From positions 62,001-126,000 of the forward strand of contig DATKVC010000008.1 in the NCBI GenBank assembly GCA_035530275.1: a DNA stretch of 64,000 nucleotides, written 5' to 3'. Positions 26,140 through 36,290 of this stretch are shown here, piece after piece. A program made the position numbers and the translations under genes. Source of the stretch: CAIJMU01 sp035530275. GTDB lineage: Bacteria > Spirochaetota > Spirochaetia > Treponematales > Rectinemataceae. The notes below the pieces were generated by a model that was given only the letters and a program-made list of their open reading frames with translations, did not search any database and was not told the DNA's origin. Each line of letters opens with the position of its first letter. Position 1 is the stretch's first letter.

Positions 26140-27663
26140 TCATATGATCCTGAAGGCGTCGACGAGGGTGCAGCGTCGCTCCCTCGTGAAACTGCTGGGG
26201 CGCGTGACGCCCTCGCCCGTCGGGCTCGCGATGGTGAAGGAGGCGTGCCCCGCGCCATCCTTGCCCAGCCCCGCGTAGCATGGCCCGTTTTTGATGAAGA
26301 TCGAGCAGTTCATCGCCTTGGCCATCTTCGAGAGCTTCTCGATGTCGTGCGAATGGATCATCGCGCTGTGCCGATAGCCTCGCTCGACCAGCACGGCGAA
26401 ATCGATGGCCTCGTCGACGTTGGCCATGCGGACGAGGGGGAGGACGGGCATGAGCTGCTCGGTCCAGACGAGGGGATGCTCGCGGCCGACCTCCATGAGG
26501 AGGAGGCGGGTTCCCTCGGGAACCTCGATGCCGGCCGCCCTCGCGATCAGCCGCGGGTCTTTGCCGACCCAGGCCTTGTTCGGCGCGCCCTCGCGGTCAG
26601 GCCCGCCCGGCTCCGCGATCACGAGCCTGGTCACCGCGTCGATCTGGCTTCCGACGAGCTCGAAGACCCCGTTTTTCCGCATCTCGTCCTTGAGCCTGTC
26701 GGCGATGGAAGCCACGGCGAGGACTTCCTTTTCGCAGATGCACACGACGTTGTTGTCGAAGCTCGCCCCATTGACGATGTCCCTGCCGGCCTTGACGAGA
26801 TCGGCCGTCGAGTCCACGACGCAGGGGGGGTTGCCGGGCCCCGCGCAGATGGCCTTTTTGCCGCTTCCCATGGCGGCCTTGACGACGCCAGGACCGCCCG
26901 TCACCACGAGAAGCGAGATCCCGGCGTGGCGCATCAGGAGGCCCGCGCTCTCGATGGTCGGCTCGCCGACCGCGCACAATACATTGCGCGGCCCGCCCTC
27001 GGTGCGCATCGCCTCGTTGAGCATGCCCACGAGACGACAGGAAATGCGCTTGGCGCCGGGATGCACATTGAAGACCACGGCGTTTCCGGCCGCCACCATG
27101 CCTATGGCGTTGCTCACGATGGACGATATCGGGTTGGTGACCGGCGTGATCGCGCCGATGACGCCCCAGGGGGCTCTCTCGGTCAGGGTGAGGCCGTGCT
27201 CGTCCGTCGTCGCCAGCGATTCGATATCCTCGACGCCCGGGGTCTTTTCCGCCGCCAGGCTGTTCTTGGCCTGCTTGTCGGCGAGGTTTCCGAGCCCCGT
27301 TTCCGCCACGGCCTCCGCCGACAGGTCGGCGTTGTTCCAGGCGATGACGCGGCGCATCGCGGCTATCATCGCCTTGCGGGTATCAAGAGGAAGGGCGATG
27401 AGTTCGCGCTGGGCGACCGTGGCCGCCCTTACGGCGCTATCGATGTCGGGGAAGATGCCATGGCCGCCGGTAGCGGCCGAGCCGCCGGTAGCGGCCGAGC
27501 CGCCGATCGCGACCGGGGCCCCACTCGCAACCGGGGCTGGGGAGGCTCCGGGGGACGCCGGGAAGGCTCCGCCGCCGCGGCTCGCGTCCAACATGGCCGC
27601 GATTTCGGGGCTCTTGAGCACCTCCTCGACGACGGATTTGATCTCATCGGCAAGATTCGCCAT
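26140..27663 (-). CDS. CoA-acylating aldehyde dehydrogenase with encapsulation peptide (PduP/EutE-like)
   Basis: 507 residues. N-terminal helix MANLADEIKSVVEEVLKSPE, then a Gly/Ala/Pro/Ser linker (about 30-70) with short repeats, then the ALDH core. The core has ERAPWGVIGAITPVTNPI, VTGGPGVVKAAMGSGKKAICAGPGN and the catalytic Cys in FDNNVVCICEKE. It converts acetaldehyde plus CoA and NAD+ to acetyl-CoA. The helix resembles that of DeoC (both have VVEEVL), consistent with co-packaging. The start at 27663 is preferred over 27702, which would run into the upstream gene. It is the signature enzyme of aldehyde-oxidising microcompartments. Confidence 0.93.
   Translation of the reverse strand: MANLADEIKSVVEEVLKSPEIAAMLDASRGGGAFPASPGASPAPVASGAPVAIGGSAATGGSAATGGHGIFPDIDSAVRAATVAQRELIALPLDTRKAMIAAMRRVIAWNNADLSAEAVAETGLGNLADKQAKNSLAAEKTPGVEDIESLATTDEHGLTLTERAPWGVIGAITPVTNPISSIVSNAIGMVAAGNAVVFNVHPGAKRISCRLVGMLNEAMRTEGGPRNVLCAVGEPTIESAGLLMRHAGISLLVVTGGPGVVKAAMGSGKKAICAGPGNPPCVVDSTADLVKAGRDIVNGASFDNNVVCICEKEVLAVASIADRLKDEMRKNGVFELVGSQIDAVTRLVIAEPGGPDREGAPNKAWVGKDPRLIARAAGIEVPEGTRLLLMEVGREHPLVWTEQLMPVLPLVRMANVDEAIDFAVLVERGYRHSAMIHSHDIEKLSKMAKAMNCSIFIKNGPCYAGLGKDGAGHASFTIASPTGEGVTRPSSFTRERRCTLVDAFRII
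27463..27516 (-). repeat. 18-bp tandem repeat in the linker of the aldehyde dehydrogenase
   Basis: Two exact 18-bp units (27463-27480 and 27481-27498) and a third degenerate one encode the Gly-Gly-Ser-Ala-Ala-Thr linker between targeting helix and enzyme. In-frame expansion or contraction would only change linker length. Confidence 0.8.
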
Positions 27664-27673
27664 CGCCTTCCCC

Positions 27674-27964
27674 TTACTCTTCTTTCCAGACGTCGACGCC
27701 ACCCTGATCCATGGAATCGACTATCGCCACGACGAGGCAATCCATCGGTTTGCCCTCGGTTATCTCGGTCTGCCGACAGGAGCTCCCCTGGGCGCAGAGA
27801 ACCATCTGACCGCGGTTCGCGCCGACGAGGTCCAGCGCCACAAGCCACTCGTTCCGGCCCCTGCCCCGCTGGTCGCAATCCTCGACGAGGAGGAAGCGCG
27901 GGTTTTCTATCCCATCCGTCCGCCGGGTGGCGACGACGGTTCCCCGAACGCGGGCGAGATTCAT
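27674..27964 (-). CDS. Microcompartment vertex protein, BMC-P (EutN/CcmL family), copy 3
   Basis: 96 residues: NLARVRGTVVATRRTDGIENPRFLLVED, then LVALDLVGANRGQMVLCAQGSSCRQTE and DCLVVAIVDSMD. It clearly belongs to the EutN/CcmL family and is closest to copy 4 (both start with x-L-ARVRGTVV). It has four Cys residues, more than its paralogues. Overlaps copy 4 by ATGA. Confidence 0.9.
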   Translation of the reverse strand: MNLARVRGTVVATRRTDGIENPRFLLVEDCDQRGRGRNEWLVALDLVGANRGQMVLCAQGSSCRQTEITEGKPMDCLVVAIVDSMDQGGVDVWKEE

Positions 27965-28299
27965 CCGCCCATCCCGCCCGACAGGGCCTCGCCCGATAGG
28001 GCGGAGGCCGCCTTGTCATAGGTAGGCGCGCCATCCTTTTCGATGAGGTCCACGATCGCGATGACCGTCGCGTCGGAGGGACGGCCCTTCGTTGCCTCGG
28101 TCATCCTGGCGCTCGAACCGGTGACATAAAAAACGATCTCTCCGGGGGCTGCGCCGACCGAGTCGATGCCGACGACGAAATCACCCTTGCCCAAAAGGCT
28201 GACGGGATCGATCTTCTCGAGGAGGAGAAGGCTGAGGCCCTCGATGCCCTGCGACTTGTGGGTGGAAACCACCGTGCCCCTCACCCGCGCGAGCTGCAT
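27961..28299 (-). CDS. Microcompartment vertex protein, BMC-P (EutN/CcmL family), copy 4
   Basis: 112 residues: QLARVRGTVVSTHKSQGIEGLSLLLLEK, VGIDSVGAAPGEIVFYVTGSSARMTE, ATVIAIVDLIE, then a tail rich in Ala/Ser/Gly (about 20 residues). It lies between BMC-H copy 1 and BMC-P copy 3. Four distinct BMC-P paralogues in one operon suggest specialised vertices. Confidence 0.9.
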   Translation of the reverse strand: MQLARVRGTVVSTHKSQGIEGLSLLLLEKIDPVSLLGKGDFVVGIDSVGAAPGEIVFYVTGSSARMTEATKGRPSDATVIAIVDLIEKDGAPTYDKAASALSGEALSGGMGG

Positions 28300-28310
28300 G
28301 GCTTATTACC

Positions 28311-28637
28311 CTACTTCTTCGCCGACTTCGCCGGAGCCGTCTCCGCCGGGCGGCGACCGAGGGGGAGGGCCGCGTCCACCGACTCGTGCGGCCTGGGAAT
28401 CACATGGGTCGAAACCACCTCGCCGACCTTCTCCGCCGCGCGTTGGCCCGCGTCCACGGCGGCTCGACATGCGGCCACATCGCCCCGGACGATGGCGGTC
28501 ACGTAGCCCCCGCCGATCTTCTCGAAGCCGACGAGATCGACCTTCGCTGCCTTTACCATCGCGTCGGCGCCCTCCACCATCGCGGCGAAACCCCGTGTCT
28601 CTATCATGCCCAGGGCATCGTTCGTCGTATCAGCCAT
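28311..28637 (-). CDS. Microcompartment shell hexamer protein BMC-H, copy 1
   Basis: 108 residues with one Pfam BMC-type domain: ALGMIETRGFAAMVEGADAMVKAA, VDLVGFEKIGGGYVTAIVRGDVAACRAAVDAG. The pore loop reads KIGGGY. A Lys/Ala-rich C-terminal tail (ETAPAKSAKK) is absent from copy 2; otherwise the two differ at only about ten positions. AAGGAG lies upstream of the ATG. Hexamers tile the facets of the shell. Confidence 0.95.
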   Translation of the reverse strand: MADTTNDALGMIETRGFAAMVEGADAMVKAAKVDLVGFEKIGGGYVTAIVRGDVAACRAAVDAGQRAAEKVGEVVSTHVIPRPHESVDAALPLGRRPAETAPAKSAKK

Positions 28638-28648
28638 TTTCGTTCTCC

Positions 28649-29290
28649 TTAAATCCGCTGGGCGCCGGTCGCGATGACCCTGCCGCCGAGATCGCCGAGC
28701 CTAGCCTCGACGACCTTCCTCGCCTCGATGACCTCGGACTCGTCGCCCGCGATATAGACGCGGCCGAAGGCACCGAAGCCCAGGACCTCGATGATGTTGA
28801 CCCGGGCCGTCTTTTCCGCCTCGTTCGCCGCGAAATAGGCGTAGCCCGCGGGCTCGACCTCGAGCACGTAGAGGGTGTCGCCGCGGAGGACCATGTTGCC
28901 ATGCCTGACCTTGTTGATCAGCTGGGCGTGATGATCCGACACGTTCTTGATGAGTTGGCTCGTCATCACGCGGGGCTTGAGCCTGTTCTCCTCGGTCATG
29001 CCGAGTTCGCGGAGCACAGCCTCGCCCGCCATGCGCGCGTCGCCCTGGCTGTCGGAATGCACCTCGAGGAGTCCATAGGCGCGCTCGACGATCTGGAGGC
29101 CGGGCGTGACATTGGTCGCCTTGAGGGCGATGTCGGTGAGCCTGTTGATCTCGATGCCGGGGGCTATCTCGATGACGCAACAGGCCTGCATGCCGATGGG
29201 ATAGTAGCCCTTGCTCACGGTGGCGATGAAGGACGCGTTCTGGAGCTGGAGCGAGTCCAGGAACACATAGGTCCTAAGATCGACGGCCAT
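28649..29290 (-). CDS. Microcompartment shell protein with two BMC domains (BMC-T)
   Basis: 213 residues, about twice a BMC-H. The C-terminal half is recognisable (ARVNIIEVLGFGAFGRVYIAGDESEVIEARKVVEARL); the N-terminal half (YVFLDSLQLQNASFIATVSKGYYPIGMQACCVIEI) is diverged. Such tandem proteins trimerise to pseudohexamers and often have larger, gated pores for cofactors or bulky substrates. It is located between the two BMC-H genes. Confidence 0.88.
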   Translation of the reverse strand: MAVDLRTYVFLDSLQLQNASFIATVSKGYYPIGMQACCVIEIAPGIEINRLTDIALKATNVTPGLQIVERAYGLLEVHSDSQGDARMAGEAVLRELGMTEENRLKPRVMTSQLIKNVSDHHAQLINKVRHGNMVLRGDTLYVLEVEPAGYAYFAANEAEKTARVNIIEVLGFGAFGRVYIAGDESEVIEARKVVEARLGDLGGRVIATGAQRI

Positions 29291-29293
29291 GGT

Positions 29294-29590
29294 TTAGGCT
29301 CCCGTCCTGCCGAGGGGCAGGGCCAGATCGACCGCGCCATGCGGCCTCGGGATGACGTGGCTCGACACCACTTCGCCGACCTTCTCGGCCGAGCGGATGC
29401 CCGCGTCGACAGCGGCCCGGCAGGCGGCCACGTCGCCTCGAACGATGGCGGTTACATAGCCGCCGCCTATCTTCTCGTAGCCCACGAGATCCACCTTGGC
29501 CGCCTTGACCATTGCGTCGGCGGCCTCGACCATCGCCGCAAAGCCCCTGGTCTCGATCATTCCCAGAGCATCGTTCGTCGTCTCGGACAT
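29294..29590 (-). CDS. Microcompartment shell hexamer protein BMC-H, copy 2 (first gene of the operon)
   Basis: 98 residues, same fold and pore loop (KIGGGY) as copy 1, without the Lys-rich tail. GAGGAGGAG directly upstream is a strong ribosome-binding site, fitting the most abundant shell protein. The operon promoter lies about 175 bp upstream, so the message has a long leader. Confidence 0.95.
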   Translation of the reverse strand: MSETTNDALGMIETRGFAAMVEAADAMVKAAKVDLVGYEKIGGGYVTAIVRGDVAACRAAVDAGIRSAEKVGEVVSSHVIPRPHGAVDLALPLGRTGA

Positions 29591-29749
29591 GACTCCTCCT
29601 CAAAAAATCACGATCGTCCATCTCATGAGGTCGCGGCCGGACAGGAGACGACCGAGCCCCCGAACACTCAATGCTGCCAATTGAGTCCAGCCTTCCAGGT
29701 AATCCCGGCTTCGCCTCAAGTCCTTCAAGGAAGCGGACTTTCTGCATAT

Positions 29750-29767
29750 ATGTTATTTTTGTAACAT
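29750..29767. promoter_or_regulatory. DeoR-type operator at the BMC promoter
   Basis: ATGTTA-TTTTTG-TAACAT is an inverted repeat matching the TGTTA-N6-TAACA layout of the E. coli DeoR operator (recalled consensus TGTTAGAATTCTAACA). It covers the predicted transcription start of the minus-strand BMC operon, a position suited to repression. Confidence 0.65.
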
Positions 29768-29794
29768 CCTAGAGGGGGATTTGTTAGAAGTCAA
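29766..29794 (-). promoter_or_regulatory. Promoter of the BMC operon
   Basis: On the minus strand: TTGACT (29794-29789), a 17-bp spacer, then TAGGAT (29771-29766). The -10 overlaps the operator by two bases. Confidence 0.6.
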
Positions 29795-29924
29795 GCATAA
29801 CTTTTCAAAATTCCGCTACTACAGGTCCCCTCATCCCCCATGCAGACGCAGTTTCTTATGCTTTTCCGCCAAGCTGTCGATCGCGCTCAACATTTCAGCA
29901 CAGGCAACTTGCAATTTTTAACAT

Positions 29925-29938
29925 CTATGCTAGCATAG
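29925..29938. promoter_or_regulatory. Perfect 14-bp palindrome upstream of the regulator gene
   Basis: CTATGCTAGCATAG, a complete palindrome, lies about 80 bp before the regulator start and just after a TTGCAA -35-like box (29909-29914). It may be an autoregulatory operator or a site for another regulator; it differs from the operator at the BMC promoter. Confidence 0.45.
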
Positions 29939-30016
29939 TTAACTTGTCGAAGATCCGGAATTGCGTATCAATGGAAGCGATTCCAGACTCTGGCGATCGA
30001 AAGGACGTGAGGCGCG

Positions 30017-30796
30017 ATGACCAGGAATGAGCGACTCGGCTATATCATGCAGACCCTGCGAGTCAGCAAGGGCTCGAGCGTCCAAGACTTAGCCGACCAA
30101 CTGGGAGTCTCGCACATGACCGTCCGGCGCGATCTCGCCGGCCTCATGGCCGAACAGCAGGTGCAGATGTTCCATGGCAGCGTCACCCTCCACCCCTCGA
30201 CCGGGGAGGACACGCCCGAGAGCCATTACTCGCTCATCACCGCGGGATCGAAGAATACCGAGCAAAAGGCGAAAATAGGGAAACTGGCGGCTTCGCTCAT
30301 CGAGAATGACGACACCCTCATCATCGACTGCGGGTCGACGACGGAGTATCTCGCCAAGTGCCTCCCCGAAGATCGCCGCTATACGGTTCTCTGCTATTCG
30401 CTCAACATCGCCTCGGAGACGGCTAGAAGGAAGAACGTCAGGCTCATGTTCTCAGGCGGCCTATTTCACGAGAACACCCTCATGTTCGAAAGCCCCGAAG
30501 GTCTCGAGATGATCCGCAACTTCCGGGCGACGAAGGCCTTCATCTCCGCCTCGGGCATCTCGGAAAAATTCGGCGTGACCTGCCTCAATTTCTACGAGCG
30601 CGAGACGAAGAAGACCATCATCCGCTCGTCCATGAAAAAGATACTCCTCGCCGACTCCTCGAAATTCGGCATCGTGAGATCCGACCGATTTGCGGAATAC
30701 CGGGATTTCGACGAGATCATCACGGACGAGGGAATCCCGGAGGACGCCGCGGAAACGCTTAGGCGAATGGGCGTCGTGCTCCGTATAGCGAGTTGA
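30017..30796 (+). CDS. DeoR-family transcriptional regulator of the BMC operon
   Basis: 259 residues. N-terminal winged helix (RLGYIMQTLRVSKGSSVQDLADQLGVSHMTVRRDLAGL), then a sugar-phosphate-sensing DeoRC domain (DTLIIDCGSTTEYLAKCL, FISASGISEKFGVTC, ADSSKFGIVRSDRFA). This family usually represses catabolic genes and is released by a phosphorylated sugar; here deoxyribose-5-phosphate or a related compound would make sense. It is divergent from the BMC operon and a matching operator lies between them. GAGG precedes the ATG. Confidence 0.92.
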   Translation: MTRNERLGYIMQTLRVSKGSSVQDLADQLGVSHMTVRRDLAGLMAEQQVQMFHGSVTLHPSTGEDTPESHYSLITAGSKNTEQKAKIGKLAASLIENDDTLIIDCGSTTEYLAKCLPEDRRYTVLCYSLNIASETARRKNVRLMFSGGLFHENTLMFESPEGLEMIRNFRATKAFISASGISEKFGVTCLNFYERETKKTIIRSSMKKILLADSSKFGIVRSDRFAEYRDFDEIITDEGIPEDAAETLRRMGVVLRIAS

Positions 30797-30852
30797 CCTC
30801 GGGGCCGCCGAGGCCCGAGTTCACCCTGCCGACAGGGGCCCCGATGCCCCCT

Positions 30853-31407
30853 TCAGTGAGTGGAAATGAGGTTGAGATATTGACGCCTCGTAGCCACGAG
30901 GTCGCGAAGCTCCGCGGCCATGGCGACGTCGACGTGATCGGCGATGGGGAAGATGAGGTCCTCCGTCTCGTCTGTGTAGCGTCGAACGAAGGCGATATCC
31001 GTGACATAGCCGAGGCTGATCATGTTGGAGATGCGGTCGGCGCACTTCAGCACCTTGGCGCGGGTCGATCCGAACTCGAGAATGCGACCGAGGAAGTCCT
31101 GCTTCGATTCGACGGGCCGCCTCGTCACCTCGAGGACGAGCTTGTAGATCTCCGCGGACTCCTCGTCGATCGAAAGGATGCTGTCGGGATCCAAGTCGGG
31201 CACATCCTCGACGAGATCGTGGATCGTCGAGGCCTTGAGGAGGATCGAATCGATGTAGCCATAGTCCATGAGTATGGCCATCGTGTCGATCTGATGTCGG
31301 AACATGTTGCCGCCGGAGCGGCGCCGCTTGCCGATGAGGGCGGTGGCGAGTTGGATGTAGGGCGCGAGATGCATCTCCTTGAGACGTATCATCGTGCCTT
31401 CGTCCAT
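30853..31407 (-). CDS. Small SpoT/Mesh1-like HD-domain hydrolase
   Basis: 184 residues from the chosen start. The metal and substrate motifs of the ppGpp hydrolase domain are visible: MFRHQ, STIHDLVEDVPD (HD-x-x-ED) and LKCADRISNMISL (usually KLADRLHNMR). There is no synthetase, TGS or ACT domain, so it is a small stand-alone hydrolase, possibly acting on (p)ppGpp or a related nucleotide. Start choice is open: GGGGGAGG sits just before the Met at 31407, but the frame extends to an ATG at 31557 that overlaps the valS stop (ATGA) and would add 50 Gly/Pro/Ser-rich residues. Confidence 0.72.
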   Translation of the reverse strand: MDEGTMIRLKEMHLAPYIQLATALIGKRRRSGGNMFRHQIDTMAILMDYGYIDSILLKASTIHDLVEDVPDLDPDSILSIDEESAEIYKLVLEVTRRPVESKQDFLGRILEFGSTRAKVLKCADRISNMISLGYVTDIAFVRRYTDETEDLIFPIADHVDVAMAAELRDLVATRRQYLNLISTH

Positions 31408-31553
31408 CGGCACCTCCCCCTGATCGCCGCCGGCAGCGGGGCTTCGGATGGAAGGAGAACGCAGGGATTCGGGTCGAGGATCGCCGCCCGATTTCGGCGC
31501 GACGGGGCCGCCGGGATGCCCGAAGGGGCGTCCCGTGCCGGACCCGCCGTCGG

Positions 31554-34334
<2,781 letters not shown>

Positions 34335-34491
34335 AAGGGAGAAACCTCCGTCGCCCACAGGGGCAGATCAGGAAAGGATACACGAAACCGGAGGGTGAGA
34401 AAAAGGGGCTAGCTCTGGACAGCAGCCTGCCAGTCTGGGAATATCAATGCTTCTGCATTACGATTCGCGAACGATAAGGAATTAGAGTGAC

Positions 34492-36282
34492 ATGAGAACC
34501 CGAATCCCCCTACTTACCGCAACTTTCATGGCCGCACTAAGTGCATGCACCAATCCGGCAGGCGGCACGAGTTCATCTACGCAAAGCGCGACGCCGACCG
34601 GAATATCGGCGATGGTCCTCGACTCGGTGAACGGCTCATCGGTGGCAGGCGTGGCCATCGACGTCGTTGATGCATCGAATTCACCTGTCCGTACTTTCAC
34701 GACGGGAAGCGGCGGGAGTGTCGATATCACGAACGATCTGGCGATCGGCTCTGTGTATTCGATGACGGCGGCCGCAACCGGCCGCGCGAGCTCCGCGATG
34801 CTCGACTACACCGCGGCCGAGGGGACGACCGTCGCCCTCTACTGCCCGACTATCGCCATGTCGAATGTCAGCCCGAAAGCACCCGAGCTCGTCAAGCTTC
34901 AATATTCAACTGATGGCACAAGCTGGACGGATTGGAATCCTCTCGCATCCACACCTTCGCCTTCCAAGGGTTTCTGGGTCAAGGCAAGCGTCGCGGGCGT
35001 CGTCGCCGTCGAGCCTACCTCCTGGTCGGGCTTCGGCATCGCGATCGACATCGACAGGATGCCTACCCTCGGAAACGGCTATTCCCCGTCGACATATGAA
35101 GCCAAGTCGCTTCTCGACAACAGCGGAGATGCATGGAACGGCTTGTATATCACTACAGCCATTTTCGACTTTTCAAGCGACACATTCACTACGGGTTACC
35201 ATACTCTCGATCTTGTCGCTTACGATGTCGCGAACGACAGGCTCGAGACGAGGCTGCCCTTCAACATGATGACGACGAACACTAGCGGCCCCTCGCTGTC
35301 GAGCGCACAATTCTACGGGATGTACCTCGATCTCGAATCCTACGGAAGATCGAACAGACTATTCTCTCTGACGCGAAGGGCGGCGACACGCTCCCTGACA
35401 GCAAGCGACTCGGCCTCTTCCTATGGTGCCTCGCTATTCTTCGATATAGTGGACAGCTACCTTATGCCGGTCAAAATCCTCGGATTCGAGGTCTATCGCT
35501 CGAACGACTACATCAATTTTGCGAAGATCGACCGGGTCAATTTCGGAGGGCTCATGTCCACGGCGGACATAGGCTCATCCTTCTCCTATTCCGACCACGA
35601 TGCCAGCCTCGCTCTCGGGACGACCTACTGCTACAAGGTGAGAGCCTTCTCCGACGATACGCACTACTCGGGCTACTCGCCCGTCCTTTCCGCTTCCTAC
35701 CTGCCGCCCTTCACGACAGTCCTCACCTCTCCAGGCAACGGGTCCGCTCTGAGCACATCGCCCCAATTCTCCTTCTCGATATCTAATGCCGCGCTCTGGT
35801 CCCCGGGCGCTGCCAACTACTTCTATTTTGCCCTCTTCGTCCGGGATAAATCGGGCACTCCCGTCTTCTACGGTGAGTACCGCTACAATTTCAGCCAGGC
35901 TAGATTCGAGGCGCCGGGATCTTATGGCTCCACCGGAATCGCCGTCTGGTCGAGCCCGAGACAAATGGCCGGCATCGCCTACTCGAATGGCACGATTACT
36001 ATCGACAGCGCCCAGGCTTGTACCAGCGCCTACGCCGATAGCATCGCCACCTATCCCATGAGCGGACTTTCCCTCGGCAGCGGCGTCACGTATGAATGGG
36101 ATGTTTTCGGCAACTGGGGGGGGACGGGTTCCGGCGCCGTCGGACTTTCCACGTCCATGTACTCGGCATACTTTACGAAGGCCGGCTCGCCTTCGAACAG
36201 CGCGATAGCGTATAGCAACGCCAACACCTACGAGGGCGGCGAGGCCACCCTCAACGGCTCCTTCGAATTCAAATGGCAGTGA
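34492..36282 (+). CDS. Large lipoprotein of unknown function
   Basis: 596 residues. The signal peptide ends in a lipobox (FMAALSAC), so the mature protein should be lipid-anchored. After it come beta-rich, Ser/Thr/Gly-rich stretches. Regions VLDSVNGSSVAGVAIDVVDASNSPVRTF resemble a carboxypeptidase-regulatory-like beta domain, and a later part (VKILGFEVYRSNDYINFAKI...TTYCYKVRAFSDD) reads like fibronectin type III. No catalytic motif is seen. The next gene, a lipoprotein protease, starts 8 bp downstream and is likely co-transcribed, so the two may act together at the cell surface or in the periplasm. Confidence 0.7.
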   Translation: MRTRIPLLTATFMAALSACTNPAGGTSSSTQSATPTGISAMVLDSVNGSSVAGVAIDVVDASNSPVRTFTTGSGGSVDITNDLAIGSVYSMTAAATGRASSAMLDYTAAEGTTVALYCPTIAMSNVSPKAPELVKLQYSTDGTSWTDWNPLASTPSPSKGFWVKASVAGVVAVEPTSWSGFGIAIDIDRMPTLGNGYSPSTYEAKSLLDNSGDAWNGLYITTAIFDFSSDTFTTGYHTLDLVAYDVANDRLETRLPFNMMTTNTSGPSLSSAQFYGMYLDLESYGRSNRLFSLTRRAATRSLTASDSASSYGASLFFDIVDSYLMPVKILGFEVYRSNDYINFAKIDRVNFGGLMSTADIGSSFSYSDHDASLALGTTYCYKVRAFSDDTHYSGYSPVLSASYLPPFTTVLTSPGNGSALSTSPQFSFSISNAALWSPGAANYFYFALFVRDKSGTPVFYGEYRYNFSQARFEAPGSYGSTGIAVWSSPRQMAGIAYSNGTITIDSAQACTSAYADSIATYPMSGLSLGSGVTYEWDVFGNWGGTGSGAVGLSTSMYSAYFTKAGSPSNSAIAYSNANTYEGGEATLNGSFEFKWQ

Positions 36283-36290
36283 GGCTCGAC

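Larger units (their letters stand above)
29591..30016. other. Divergent regulatory region between BMC operon and DeoR-type regulator
   Basis: 426 bp without a gene. It holds the BMC promoter with an overlapping operator (29750-29794), a second palindrome (29925-29938), a further half-site TGTTAGAA at 29783-29790 (overlapping the -35) and AT-rich stretches near 29905-29945. The 29595-29745 part is the BMC leader and shows no strong structure. Confidence 0.7.

Noticed and set aside
29818..29830. TACTACAGGTCC shared between the BMC regulatory region and the precursor leader (54083)
   Set aside because: A single shared 12-mer pair is expected many times by chance in 64 kb; only the copy at 54083 is part of a base-paired element.
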